Notes under the pieces: model-generated
Told to the model about the DNA's origin: nothing
The model's input: the letters and a program-made list of their open reading frames with translations, nothing else
Databases searched by the model: none
Part shown: positions 1 through 7,785 of the stretch, one piece after another
Position numbering within the stretch: the first letter of the stretch is position 1
Layout: each line of letters begins with the position of its first letter
Program-made: the position numbers and the translations under genes
Source of the DNA: Rhodoferax sp.
GTDB taxonomy: Bacteria; Pseudomonadota; Gammaproteobacteria; Burkholderiales; Burkholderiaceae_C
Assembly: GCA_016790475.1 (NCBI GenBank)
Contig: JAEUOX010000088.1
Span: 1 to 50,313 of the forward strand
Direction of reading: 5' to 3'
DNA length: 50,313 nucleotides

Positions 1-726
1 CAGGCGCTGCAAGTGGTTCTTCACCGTGAACGCGCTGATGTGCAGGATCAGCGCGATTTCGGGGTTGGTCTTGCCTTTGGACACCCACTGCAGGATTTCC
101 ACCTCGCGCTGGGTCAGGTTGAACTCCTCGGCAATCGGTGCCATGGATGCAACTTGCGTGCCCAGGTTGGCGCTGCTTTGGTGCGGCAGGTGAGCCACCT
201 GGCGCAGCGCGGTGTCGATATACGGCAGCACCATGGCCATGGTGCTGCGCTCGGCGGAACGGTACTTGTCCTTGGAGCTGAAGGCCACATAGATGCAGTC
301 GTGGCTGCCGCGTTCGTCGATGATGCCGTGCACCATGGCGCAGCGCATCTTCTGCAGCGCGGCACCGACCTCGGAGCGCAGGCCGGAATCCTGCATCAGG
401 AAGCCGCTGTCACCCGCGTTGAGCGCGAAGGGCTTCTTGCCGAAATGCACCCAGCGTTCGAACAGGTTGAGCAGCAGCGGCGTGACGGTTTCGGCATTCG
501 AAGTCTGGGACCGCACACCCGCCAGCGGCGAGATGATGTCGTGGTGGATGGCGCCCTTCTGGAAGCTGCCCCAGGCCGCGATCAGGATGTCATGCGGCAG
601 GTACCGCTGCATGTCGCCCTGCAGCCAGGCGAGCAGGTCGAAATGGCTGCGCACATCCACGGACCGGGTCACCACACGGTGGTACCGCTGAAGCTCCCTG
701 TTGGAAATCGTGGGCAGGAACGGCAT
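1..726 (-). CDS. epsA: EpsA-type LuxR-family transcriptional regulator (3' end cut by the window edge)
   Basis: 242 residues are visible before the gene runs off the left edge. The C-terminal part is a LuxR/GerE helix-turn-helix, with LTQREVEIL, the KGKTNPEIA turn and the recognition helix ISAFTVKNHL. The N-terminal ~180 residues match what I know of the EpsA family linked to exosortase (XrtB/PEP-CTERM) exopolysaccharide loci: WLQGDMQRYLPHDIL near residues 35-50, then MVHGIIDERGSHDC. The ATG at 726 is followed at once by family-like sequence. The role is inferred as a DNA-binding regulator of exopolysaccharide and/or PEP-CTERM genes. The adjacent PEP-CTERM gene and the distal prsT support this. 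The signal sensed is unknown, and the last part of the DNA-binding domain is outside the window. Confidence 0.85.
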   Translation of the reverse strand, partial: MPFLPTISNRELQRYHRVVTRSVDVRSHFDLLAWLQGDMQRYLPHDILIAAWGSFQKGAIHHDIISPLAGVRSQTSNAETVTPLLLNLFERWVHFGKKPFALNAGDSGFLMQDSGLRSEVGAALQKMRCAMVHGIIDERGSHDCIYVAFSSKDKYRSAERSTMAMVLPYIDTALRQVAHLPHQSSANLGTQVASMAPIAEEFNLTQREVEILQWVSKGKTNPEIALILHISAFTVKNHLQRL

Positions 727-769
727 GGGGAGGGCAGGATCAGGCAGTGAACTGTCGACAAAATTTACA

Positions 770-798
770 AATAGACTCGAAAGCTGTATGAAAAGCAA
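770..798 (-). promoter_or_regulatory. possible sigma-70 promoter of the EpsA-type regulator
   Basis: On the minus strand, TTGCTT (793-798) and TCTATT (770-775) are separated by exactly 17 bp, in a locally AT-rich stretch. The start codon lies about 44 bp downstream of the -10. Both hexamers are imperfect (about 3/6 and 4/6), so this is only a candidate. Confidence 0.3.
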
Positions 799-923
799 AA
801 CACGTGCACGCCACGCGAAGATTACGTTGGATTCTAGGGAGCTTGCAAGACAATCTGGCGACGCCACCTTGCGCCAGATCGCACCTGGAAGGGATTTTGA
901 GGAATCGTTCACGGCTGGCGGCA

Positions 924-955
924 CAAATAAAAAAGGGATTGCAGAGCAATCCCTT
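924..955 (-). terminator. Rho-independent terminator of the small PEP-CTERM gene
   Basis: A perfect 10-bp stem (AAGGGATTGC / GCAATCCCTT, 933-942 and 946-955) with a 3-nt loop is followed on the minus strand by a T-rich run (complement of 924-934). It lies about 60 bp past the stop of the gene at 1014-1553 and upstream of the EpsA-type gene, so it should separate the two transcripts. Confidence 0.85.
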
Positions 956-1013
956 CGTAGTTGGCCCGTCCGGCCGACCGGACAGCGCCGCTGATGCGTG
1001 CTGTCAGTGCCGC

Positions 1014-1553
1014 TCAGTCTGCCTTGCGCTTGTTGCGGCGAACAGCAATGGCGCCCATCACGCCCAGACCGGCCAGCAGCATGGCGTAGGACTCGGGTTC
1101 CGGGACTGGGAGGGTCGTCACGGCGAATACGTACTGGCCGCCGAAGGTGCCATCCGCCGTACCAGAGATCTTGAAGTAGTAGCTGCCAGGGTTGAACAGG
1201 CCGGAACCGACCTTGATCTCGCTGGTGCTGCCCGGGTTGTCGTCCAGATCATCCACCAGCACATTGGTGCTGGTGTAGAGCTGCGCCGACAGGCCGCTGA
1301 TGTTGAAGAGCGTCAGGCTGGGCACGGAAATGGCCAGGTTGCTGACCGAGCCTGCGGAGAACGTGGGCGCAACAATGTCGAAGCTCCAGGTATCGGTGAA
1401 TGAACCGACCGACTTTTGCCAGACCTGGGAGAACGTCGCAGGAGCGATGACCGTTCCGACGTTGATGTTGGAGTCGATGGCATGAGCACTGAACGACGCT
1501 GCCACGAGAGCCGCGGCGCTGATGGCGCTCTTCGCAAATGTTTGGATGTTCAT
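1014..1553 (-). CDS. small PEP-CTERM sorting-domain protein (FxDxF-like)
   Basis: 179 residues starting MNIQTFAKSA; AAGGGA lies 6-7 nt upstream of the ATG at 1553. A Sec signal peptide ends near SAHA (about residue 25). The C-terminus is a PEP-CTERM tripartite signal: VPEPESYA, a hydrophobic helix (MLLAGLGVMGAIA) and a basic tail (RRNKRK). By family knowledge this is recognised and cleaved by an exosortase, releasing the protein to the surface or the exopolysaccharide matrix. The body contains SFTDTWSF, close to the motif that names the FxDxF PEP-CTERM family. No enzymatic motif is visible. The EpsA-type regulator gene lies just downstream on the same strand, beyond a terminator. Confidence 0.88.
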   Translation of the reverse strand: MNIQTFAKSAISAAALVAASFSAHAIDSNINVGTVIAPATFSQVWQKSVGSFTDTWSFDIVAPTFSAGSVSNLAISVPSLTLFNISGLSAQLYTSTNVLVDDLDDNPGSTSEIKVGSGLFNPGSYYFKISGTADGTFGGQYVFAVTTLPVPEPESYAMLLAGLGVMGAIAVRRNKRKAD

Positions 1554-1629
1554 GGTTTTTCCCTTGGTTGATGAATTGCCTGCGCGACAACCGGTAAGGT
1601 CATCGTCCACGGTTGCAGTGTCGCCTTCG

Positions 1630-1661
1630 CACCGTTCCTTTCCAATAGTCCAATCGGACTA
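1630..1661 (-). promoter_or_regulatory. conserved element plus inverted repeat upstream of the PEP-CTERM gene
   Basis: 1630-1646 reads CACCGTTCCTTTCCAAT on the + strand. A nearly identical element, CACCGTTTCCAAT (4 bp shorter in the middle), lies at 43472-43484 in front of the other PEP-CTERM gene. The distances to the two start codons are 77 and 72 bp. It abuts a perfect 6-4-6 inverted repeat, TAGTCC-AATC-GGACTA (1646-1661). This could be a promoter/operator for co-regulated PEP-CTERM genes; the binding factor is unknown. Confidence 0.4.
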
Positions 1662-1737
1662 ATGTTGCACTGCACACCCGCGGTTTTCGTGAAAAAGTGT
1701 ATCGCCTGGCCCCGGATTCACGCCTGCAGTGGGGCTT

Positions 1738-2670
1738 TCAACCCCCCGCCTCCAGGCTGAATGCCGCATTCCGGTCCTGCCCGAGGCGCTCCACCAGCTG
1801 CGGCAGCGCCGCCTGCAGCGCCGCACGCAGGGTGTGCGGCGGGTTGATCAGGAACATGCCGCTGGCCGGCAGGCCGGGCCGGTGCTCCTGCCCGTTGGCG
1901 TCGGTGATGATCTTGCTGCTCTTGACCGTCAGCGTCGCCTGCAGCCAGCCGCGGCGCGCCCGGTTGGCCAGCGTCTTGAGCCTGCGGGGCAGGTCGTGCG
2001 CCTCCGGCCGGGGGATGATCGGGTACCAGACAGCGTAGGTGCCGGTGGCAAATCGGGCGACCGCGTCCGTCAGCGTGGCCACCAGACGCGGGTAGTCCGA
2101 CTTGATCTCGTAGCTCGGGTCGCTGAGCACCAGCGCCCGGCGCTGGGGGGGCGGCAGGTACTTGCGCAGCGCCTCGAAGCCGTCCTCGCGCAGCACCGCG
2201 ATCTGGCGCCCGGCGCCGAGCTGCGCGATGTTGGCTGCCAGGGTCTTGGCGTCGGTGGGGTGGATCTCGAACAGCTTGAGCTTGTCGCGCTCGCGCAGCT
2301 GCCGGTGCAGGATGAAGGGCGACCCCGGGTAGATCTTGTGGCTGCCGGCCGGGTTGAAGCTTGCCACCATGTCCAGATAGTCCTGCAGGGCGGGAGCGAC
2401 GTCTGCGCCAGGCGCCGCCGCACCCGCTGGCCGGGGGCCGGAGGCGGGTGGTGTGCCCGGTGCCACCAGGCGCAGGTAGCCGTTGGCGGCTTCGCCACTG
2501 GTGTGGGCATAGTCGCCGTCCAGACGGTACAGCCCGGCGCCGGCATGGGTGTCGAACACCGCGATCGGGCCGTCCTTCTGGGTCAGGTGTTTCAGCGTGG
2601 CCACCAGCACCAGGTGCTTGAGCACGTCGGCGTGGTTGCCGGCGTGGAAGGCGTGGCGATAGCTGAACAT
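1738..2670 (-). CDS. rlmJ: 23S rRNA (adenine(2030)-N(6))-methyltransferase RlmJ
   Basis: 310 residues; the ATG at 2670 gives the typical start MFSYRHAFHAGN, followed by HADVLKHLVL. The family is a SAM-dependent methyltransferase that N6-methylates A2030 of 23S rRNA; it was formerly annotated as a competence protein, ComJ/YhiR. Visible features are an FDTHAGAGLY SAM-binding segment near residue 40, the catalytic-type motif LSDPSYE (D/N-P-P-Y/F-like) around residue 190, and a C-terminal INPP motif. The protein is about 30 residues longer than the E. coli enzyme because of a Pro/Ala/Gly-rich insert near residues 68-90. It is transcribed divergently from rplM. Confidence 0.9.
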   Translation of the reverse strand: MFSYRHAFHAGNHADVLKHLVLVATLKHLTQKDGPIAVFDTHAGAGLYRLDGDYAHTSGEAANGYLRLVAPGTPPASGPRPAGAAAPGADVAPALQDYLDMVASFNPAGSHKIYPGSPFILHRQLRERDKLKLFEIHPTDAKTLAANIAQLGAGRQIAVLREDGFEALRKYLPPPQRRALVLSDPSYEIKSDYPRLVATLTDAVARFATGTYAVWYPIIPRPEAHDLPRRLKTLANRARRGWLQATLTVKSSKIITDANGQEHRPGLPASGMFLINPPHTLRAALQAALPQLVERLGQDRNAAFSLEAGG

Positions 2671-2705
2671 GGCACGATGGTAACCCGCCGGGCCGGTTTG
2701 CTGCC

Positions 2706-2711
2706 TATAAT
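2706..2711 (+). promoter_or_regulatory. rplM: -10 element of the rplM-rpsI promoter
   Basis: A perfect TATAAT sits between the divergent rlmJ and rplM genes, 125 bp before the rplM start. I could not see a convincing -35. The ~120-nt leader that would follow is long, as is common for ribosomal protein operons. Confidence 0.55.
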
Positions 2712-2836
2712 CGCGGGCTTCGCAGCGCTCCCGTGGTTCCGCGGCGAAATCATCTTCCCCACCTAAGAGATTCCCTTCAGAGGAAAACCGACCGTGGAAA
2801 AGAACCCGGACAAACCCTCTCTTGAAGAGAAAACTC

Positions 2837-3268
2837 ATGACCAAAACGTTCAGCGCAAAACCCGCTGACGTGACGCACGAGTGGTTTGTGATTGACGCGA
2901 CCGACAAGGTCCTCGGACGAGTAGCCAGCGAAGTTGCTCTCCGTTTGCGCGGCAAACACAAGGCCATCTACACGCCTCACGTCGATACCGGCGATTACAT
3001 CGTCATCGTCAACGCAGCCAAGCTGCGCGTCACCGGCGCCAAGCCGCTTGACAAGGTGTACTACAGCCATTCCGGCTACCCCGGTGGCATTTCTGCCATC
3101 AACTTCAAGGACATGCAGTCCCGGTTCCCGGGCCGCGCGCTCGAGAAGGCCGTCAAGGGCATGCTGCCCAAGGGTCCGCTCGGCTACGCCATGATCAAGA
3201 AGCTCAAGGTGTACGGCGGTGCAGAGCACCCCCACACCGCCCAGCAACCCAAAGTGTTGGAAATTTAA
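2837..3268 (+). CDS. rplM: 50S ribosomal protein L13
   Basis: 143 residues, the normal length for L13. The ATG at 2837 gives the family start [12 protein letters not shown], followed by [13 protein letters not shown]. The signature block [12 protein letters not shown] and the C-terminal [12 protein letters not shown] are present. L13 is an early-assembly protein of the large subunit that binds 23S rRNA. The gene is followed 11 bp later by rpsI, the classic L13-S9 operon. Confidence 0.98.
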   Translation: MTKTFSAKPADVTHEWFVIDATDKVLGRVASEVALRLRGKHKAIYTPHVDTGDYIVIVNAAKLRVTGAKPLDKVYYSHSGYPGGISAINFKDMQSRFPGRALEKAVKGMLPKGPLGYAMIKKLKVYGGAEHPHTAQQPKVLEI

Positions 3269-3279
3269 GGAGCTTCGAG

Positions 3280-3672
3280 ATGATTGGTGAATGGAACAAC
3301 GGCACCGGCCGGCGCAAATCCAGCGTCGCGCGGGTGTTCCTCAAGAAGGGCTCCGGCAAGATCACCGTGAATGGCAAGGACATTCAGGAATTCTTTGGCC
3401 GCGAGACCTCGATCATGATCGTCAAGCAGCCCCTGTTCTTGACCAACCATGTCGAGACCTTCGACATCATGGTCAACGTGGCGGGCGGCGGCGAGTCCGG
3501 CCAGGCGGGCGCCACGCGCCACGGGATCACCCGGGCCCTGATCGACTACGACGCAACGCTGAAGCCCGCGCTCTCCCAGGCCGGCTTCGTCACCCGCGAT
3601 GCCCGCGAGGTCGAGCGCAAGAAGGTCGGTCTGCATTCCGCACGCCGGCGCAAGCAGTTCTCCAAGCGCTGA
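3280..3672 (+). CDS. rpsI: 30S ribosomal protein S9
   Basis: 130 residues. The start [15 protein letters not shown] matches the family, with AAGGAG 7-8 nt upstream. The [12 protein letters not shown] motif and the extreme basic C-terminus KFSKR-type ([10 protein letters not shown]) are intact; in the ribosome this tail reaches the P-site tRNA. It is the second gene of the rplM-rpsI operon and is followed directly by a strong terminator. Confidence 0.98.
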   Translation: MIGEWNNGTGRRKSSVARVFLKKGSGKITVNGKDIQEFFGRETSIMIVKQPLFLTNHVETFDIMVNVAGGGESGQAGATRHGITRALIDYDATLKPALSQAGFVTRDAREVERKKVGLHSARRRKQFSKR

Positions 3673-3693
3673 TCCTGCGCTGGGCATCTGCAA

Positions 3694-3719
3694 GAAACCG
3701 CCGCGAGGCGGTTTTTTTT
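3694..3719 (+). terminator. Rho-independent terminator of the rplM-rpsI operon
   Basis: A 7-bp stem, AACCGCC / GGCGGTT (3696-3702 and 3707-3713), with a GCGA tetraloop is followed by eight T residues. It starts 22 bp after the rpsI stop codon. Confidence 0.93.
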
Positions 3720-3773
3720 CGGGTGGACATTGAATTCACCTGTTAGGATCAATTCATGAAAATGGAACGGTGA

Positions 3774-4638
3774 ATGAATTTTCTGCCGATTTCCGACAAT
3801 GCCGCGCGGCAAGCCATTGACGCTGCGACGATCTGGGCCGAGTACCTGCGGGCCCTGGAGGCAGCAAAGCCGTACGCTGGCGGCATGTACTGGAAGCGCG
3901 AGGGGCCGTACGAATACCCGGTCAAGACGCTGGCCGGCAACATGCAGCAGCGGCTCGGCCCCCGCAACCCCGACACGGAATCGATTCATGCGTCGTTCCA
4001 TGCCCGCAAGGCGGCGACAGAGGCCCGGTTGACGTCCCTGGCCACCGCCCTGGACGAAGTCCAGCGACAAAACAAGGCCTTGCGTGCTGTATGCCTACGA
4101 GTCGATGGCTGGCGTGCGGATCACGCAAGGCGCCCTGGCCACCCAGGACGTCGATTTGCTCTGGGACGCGAGTCGCCGGGTGGAGTTCATGGCCGACCTC
4201 CAGCGCGACGCGGGATCGATCCTTGCCGTGCTTCACAAGGTGGATCCCAGCTTTCAACGCAGGGATGACGCCCTCAGGAACGAATGCGCGATCAACGACA
4301 AGGGATTCGAGGTGGAGTTCCTGCGCCGTGAGGTGGAGGCAGGCGATGTTCATCCGTTTCGCTTCTCGGACGATGACGGTGACCTGTGGCCGGTGCAGGC
4401 CCGTAGGGCCGCCGTGTTGGCGCAGTCGCCGCTGTTCAGCCAGCCGGTGATTTCAGCCACCGGGAAGATGGCCACGATGAACACGATCGACCCGCGAACC
4501 TTCGTCGAATTCAAGCGCTGGATGGCCGGCCTGTCCGACCGAGACCCGGCCAAGTGCAGGCGCGACGCCCTGCAGGCCGATGTAGTGCAGGCGATGTTGG
4601 CATCGAAGTTGGTGGCCTCCGCGCTGGACCGCCCCTGA
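3774..4638 (+). pseudogene. broken GSU2403-like nucleotidyltransferase-fold gene
   Basis: Two fragments of one protein lie in different frames. The first (3774 to about 4083) encodes MNFLPISDNAAR through QNKALR and carries the family-like YAGGMYWKREG and LGPRNPDTE segments. The second (about 4084-4638) resumes at LYAYESMAGVR, then DVDLLWD (the Asp pair of the nucleotidyltransferase fold), FEVEFLRRE and RRDALQADVV. From recall of the GSU2403 family, about 35-40 residues that should join them, including the Gly-Thr/Ser nucleotide-binding turn, are missing. An out-of-frame deletion of roughly 100-120 bp near 4080-4090 explains this. No intact enzyme can be made. The second fragment has only a GTG inside the homologous region as a possible start. 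Confidence 0.75.
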
Positions 4639-4710
4639 TTCCGTTCAGCGATGGATCTTGCAGTTGGGCGGCGCGCGGGCCCGACCGGGTCAGATATGCT
4701 CTACCCCCCC

Positions 4711-5418
4711 ATGCGTTTTCGCCTCCTTCGCCGCCGCCTGACGATCAGCGCACCCCGCATGGCGGTGCGCAGCGCGCTGCCCTGGCCCTTTCGCTGGGTG
4801 GCCGCGGCGGTCGTGCTGGGCTTCTGTGGCGCGATCGCCTTGTGGGCCTTCGAGCTGGGCAAGGACCTGGCCGGACTGGATGGCGGCGCCAGCGAGGAGC
4901 TCGTCAAGCTGCGCGAGGAACTGGCCCGGGCCCGGGCCGATCGCGACGCGGCCCAGTCGGTGGCCAACACCGCGCACACGCTGCTGACGACCGAGAAGGC
5001 GGCCCAGGAGCAGTTGCTGCTGCAGAAGAAGCAGCTTGAAGCCGATGTGCTGGCCCTGCGGGACGACCTCGGCTTCTTCGAGAAGCTGATACCCTCGGGG
5101 GGTGTCGAGGGCATTGCGATCCGGGGCCTGCAGGCCGAGATGCAGGAGGGCCATCGGCTGCAGTGGCGCGTGCTGCTGATCCAGCCGCAGCGCAATGTGC
5201 CGGAGTTCCGGGGCAACCTGGAGCTCACGTTTACCGGCGTGCTGGCCGGCAAGCCCTGGTCGACCACCTTGCCCGCCGGGCCGCTGGCGATCAAGTTCAC
5301 GCAGTTCGGCCGCTTCCAGGGGGTGGTCGACGTGCCGGCCCAGGCGGTGGTGCGCAGCCTGTCCGCCAAGGTGCTGGAGGGCGGCGCTGTCAAGGCCGCC
5401 CAGTCCGCGCGGCTGTAG
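4711..5418 (+). CDS. DUF6776-like single-pass membrane protein with coiled coil
   Basis: 235 residues from the ATG at 4711 (MRFRLLRRR); no clear Shine-Dalgarno is visible, and 4696 or 4759 are alternatives. A basic N-terminus is followed by one membrane segment (about residues 30-50, VAAAVVLGFCGAIALWAF). A heptad-like coiled coil follows (about 60-125, EELVKLREELARARAD then KKQLEADVLALR), then a C-terminal beta-rich domain with LQWRVLLIQPQRN and FGRFQGVVDVP. By recall it belongs to the DUF6776 family, which has no known function. It lies 28 bp upstream of a bactofilin gene, so a shared role in the cell envelope or in positioning is plausible but inferred. Confidence 0.75.
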   Translation: MRFRLLRRRLTISAPRMAVRSALPWPFRWVAAAVVLGFCGAIALWAFELGKDLAGLDGGASEELVKLREELARARADRDAAQSVANTAHTLLTTEKAAQEQLLLQKKQLEADVLALRDDLGFFEKLIPSGGVEGIAIRGLQAEMQEGHRLQWRVLLIQPQRNVPEFRGNLELTFTGVLAGKPWSTTLPAGPLAIKFTQFGRFQGVVDVPAQAVVRSLSAKVLEGGAVKAAQSARL

Positions 5419-5446
5419 CCGCGCCATGCATTTGCAGGAGACCGAG

Positions 5447-5842
5447 ATGTTCAACAAGAGAAAACAGCCACCCATCAAGAGCCTGATCGCGCAGGGCAGC
5501 CAGATCACCGGCAACGTCCGCTTCACCGACGGCCTGCGTATCGACGGCACACTGGTCGGCGACATCCATGCGAGCGAGGACCAGCCGAGCATCCTGGTGG
5601 TGTCGGAGAGCGCCTCCGTGACCGGCGCGCTGCATGCCGACCACATCATCATCAGCGGCACGGTCAAGGGCCCGGTGCATGCCAACCTGATGCTGGAGCT
5701 GCAGCCGAAGGCGCGCATCGAGGGCGACGTGCATTACCGGGCGCTCGAGATGCACCAGGGCGCGATCATTGCGGGTCAGCTGCTGCCGCAGGGCGGCATC
5801 GACGCAAAGCCCCTTCTCAAATTGGCGGCAAACAATCCTTGA
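5447..5842 (+). CDS. bactofilin (polymer-forming cytoskeletal protein)
   Basis: 131 residues. The ATG at 5447 is preferred over the one at 5426 because AGGAG sits 6 nt before it. The core is a right-handed beta-helix of short repeats (ITGNVRFTDGLRIDG, LVGDIHA, VTGALHADHIIISGTVKGPVHA, ARIEGDVHY), the hallmark of the bactofilin domain. Bactofilins self-assemble without nucleotide into membrane-associated filaments that position cell-wall or polar proteins. An M23 cell-wall peptidase gene lies about 400 bp further on (opposite strand), a partnership known from other bacteria. The DUF6776-like gene upstream is probably co-transcribed. Confidence 0.92.
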   Translation: MFNKRKQPPIKSLIAQGSQITGNVRFTDGLRIDGTLVGDIHASEDQPSILVVSESASVTGALHADHIIISGTVKGPVHANLMLELQPKARIEGDVHYRALEMHQGAIIAGQLLPQGGIDAKPLLKLAANNP

Positions 5843-5899
5843 GCCAATTCCCGAGCAAATTGCAGTAGTATTCGCCCATCTTTCCCGCTGGAGTTTTCC

Positions 5900-6265
5900 A
5901 TGAGTGCCGTTGCTGAAACCATCCCGACCGAAATGCCCGCCCCGATCATGTTCACCGACAGCGCAGCCGCCAAGGTGGCCGACCTGATCGCCGAAGAAGG
6001 CAACCCGGACCTGAAGCTGCGTGTGTTCGTGCAGGGCGGAGGCTGCTCCGGCTTCCAGTACGGCTTCACGTTCGACGAGATCACCAACGAGGACGACACC
6101 ACGATGACGAAGAATGGTGTCTCGCTGTTGATCGACGCGATGAGCTACCAGTACCTGGTCGGCGCCGAGATCGACTACAAGGAAGACCTGCAGGGCGCGC
6201 AGTTCGTCATCAAGAACCCGAACGCCACCACGACCTGCGGGTGTGGCTCGAGCTTCTCGACCTGA
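5900..6265 (+). CDS. erpA: iron-sulfur cluster insertion protein ErpA
   Basis: 121 residues, family length. It is an A-type carrier with the three conserved cysteines: Cys49 in GGGCSGFQY and Cys113/Cys115 in TTCGCGSSF. ErpA receives Fe-S clusters from the scaffold and delivers them to apo-enzymes such as IspG/IspH and respiratory proteins. It ends only 6 bp from the convergent M23 peptidase gene. Confidence 0.96.
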   Translation: MSAVAETIPTEMPAPIMFTDSAAAKVADLIAEEGNPDLKLRVFVQGGGCSGFQYGFTFDEITNEDDTTMTKNGVSLLIDAMSYQYLVGAEIDYKEDLQGAQFVIKNPNATTTCGCGSSFST

Positions 6266-6271
6266 CGCGGA

Positions 6272-7675
6272 TTATTCGGTGGTGACCAGCCGCATCGATG
6301 CGGCGGCACCCAGCTGAACCCGGGCAGCCTGGGCGAGTGCCTCGAACTTCGGGCGGGCGGCCGTGCTGACAGGCACCGCGTCGCTCTGCTTGGCGACCGT
6401 CAGCGGATCCTGGTGCACACCGTTCACCCGGAACTCGAAATGCAGGTGCGGGCCGGTCGCCCAGCCGGTGGCGCCCACCGCGCCGATCACCTGGCTCTGG
6501 CTGACGCTCTGGCCCCGCTTGACGTCGATGCGGCTCAGATGGCCATACACCGTGACGTTGTTGTTGCGGTGCTTCACGAACACCACATTCCCGAACCCGC
6601 CCTGCACGCCAGCAAAGTCGACAATGCCGTCGCCCACGCTGCGCACCGGGGTGCCGGTCGGGGCGGCGTAGTCCACGCCGAGGTGGGCGCGCCATTTCTG
6701 CAGCAACGGGTGGAAGCGCATCTTGAAGCCGCTGGTGACCCGGGAGAATTCCATCGGCGAGGCCAGGAAGGCCTTGCGCAGGCTCTGGCCGTCCAGCGAA
6801 TAGTAGGCGCCCTTGGGGGCAGCAGCACCGGTGGCGGACGGGGCGTCCTGGAACCACATGGCCTGGTAGGGCTTGCCGTTGTTGACGAACTCGGCGCTCA
6901 GCACACGGCCGCTGCGCATCGGCTCGCCGTCGGCTTCCAGCGTTTCGTAGACGATCGAGAAGCGGTCGCCCTTGCGCAGGGCGCGGTGGAAGTCGATGTC
7001 GCCGGAGAAGATCTCGGCCACCTGCACCGCGACGGCGTCCGGGATGCGGGCATCGTCGGTGGCGGCGAACAGCGAGGACTGGATCGTGCCGCCGGCCAGC
7101 CGGGTGGACGCCACCAGCGGGGCGGTCTCGATGGTGGCCCGGAAGCCATCCCCCTGGCGCTGCACGACCAGACGCTTGAAGTTGCCGCTGTCGTCGGTCG
7201 TCCAGCGGGCGCTGAGCTTGAGCAGGCGGTTGTCCTGGGAGGCCTCGGCGGTGACGCTGCGGCCGCTGCGACCCCACAGGCTCTGGCGTGCGGTCGGGTC
7301 GCTGCGCAGGAAGGCATTGGCGACCGGGTCGTCGATGCCCAGGCGGCGCAGCAGGCTGTCGGCGTTGTCGGTGCTGCGGGTGGTCTCGGAGCGGAACAAC
7401 TGGAACGCATGGGTGTCCAGCACGTCGGCCTGGGCCTGCAGCGGGGCCGGGCTCACCGACTCGGTGATCTGGACCACCGGCATTTCAGCGGCGTCGGGTG
7501 CGAACGAGGCGGTGGCATAGCTGCCCGCGCCCAGCAGCATCGCCGCCACCACCGCGGTGACGCGACGGGGGTGGCGGGCCAGGGCAGCCCGGGAGGTGGC
7601 AAGCAGGTTGCCGGCAGCGGCAGCGAGACCGAGGCTCAAGACGGCGGTTCCAACGTGATGGTTCTTGTCGGCCAC
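6272..7675 (-). CDS. M23 family metallopeptidase (MepM-like murein endopeptidase)
   Basis: 467 residues. An N-terminal hydrophobic segment (about 38-58, VTAVVAAMLLGAGSYA) is a signal anchor. A LysM/OapA-like middle domain follows (LLRRLGIDDPVANAFL; ALRKGDRFSIVYE). The C-terminal lysostaphin-type peptidase has the zinc ligands H-x3-D in HLGVDYAAP (about residue 331), the GNVVFVKH and YGHLS segments, and H-x-H in HLHFEFRV (about 409). It is expected to cut peptide cross-links in periplasmic peptidoglycan. It is divergent from tyrS (110 bp between starts), an order I recall from other Burkholderiales. Confidence 0.93.
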   Translation of the reverse strand: MADKNHHVGTAVLSLGLAAAAGNLLATSRAALARHPRRVTAVVAAMLLGAGSYATASFAPDAAEMPVVQITESVSPAPLQAQADVLDTHAFQLFRSETTRSTDNADSLLRRLGIDDPVANAFLRSDPTARQSLWGRSGRSVTAEASQDNRLLKLSARWTTDDSGNFKRLVVQRQGDGFRATIETAPLVASTRLAGGTIQSSLFAATDDARIPDAVAVQVAEIFSGDIDFHRALRKGDRFSIVYETLEADGEPMRSGRVLSAEFVNNGKPYQAMWFQDAPSATGAAAPKGAYYSLDGQSLRKAFLASPMEFSRVTSGFKMRFHPLLQKWRAHLGVDYAAPTGTPVRSVGDGIVDFAGVQGGFGNVVFVKHRNNNVTVYGHLSRIDVKRGQSVSQSQVIGAVGATGWATGPHLHFEFRVNGVHQDPLTVAKQSDAVPVSTAARPKFEALAQAARVQLGAAASMRLVTTE

Positions 7676-7785
7676 CGCAATGCGCTGCCCGATCGGACCC
7701 TCGGGGGTGCGACTTAGAATCGGCGACCCGGGGCGAAGGCCGCAGTATAGCCGCCTCTGTGGCGTCCGGATCCGTTGAAACCCTT

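Noticed and set aside
740-949. Short minus-strand open frame (69 codons) between the EpsA-type and PEP-CTERM genes
   Set aside because: It overlaps the terminator hairpin, has no ribosome binding site and no recognisable sequence.
3731-3756. TGAATT...AATTCA inverted repeat before the broken nucleotidyltransferase gene
   Set aside because: Only 6-bp arms with a 14-bp spacer in an AT-rich spot; not distinguishable from chance.
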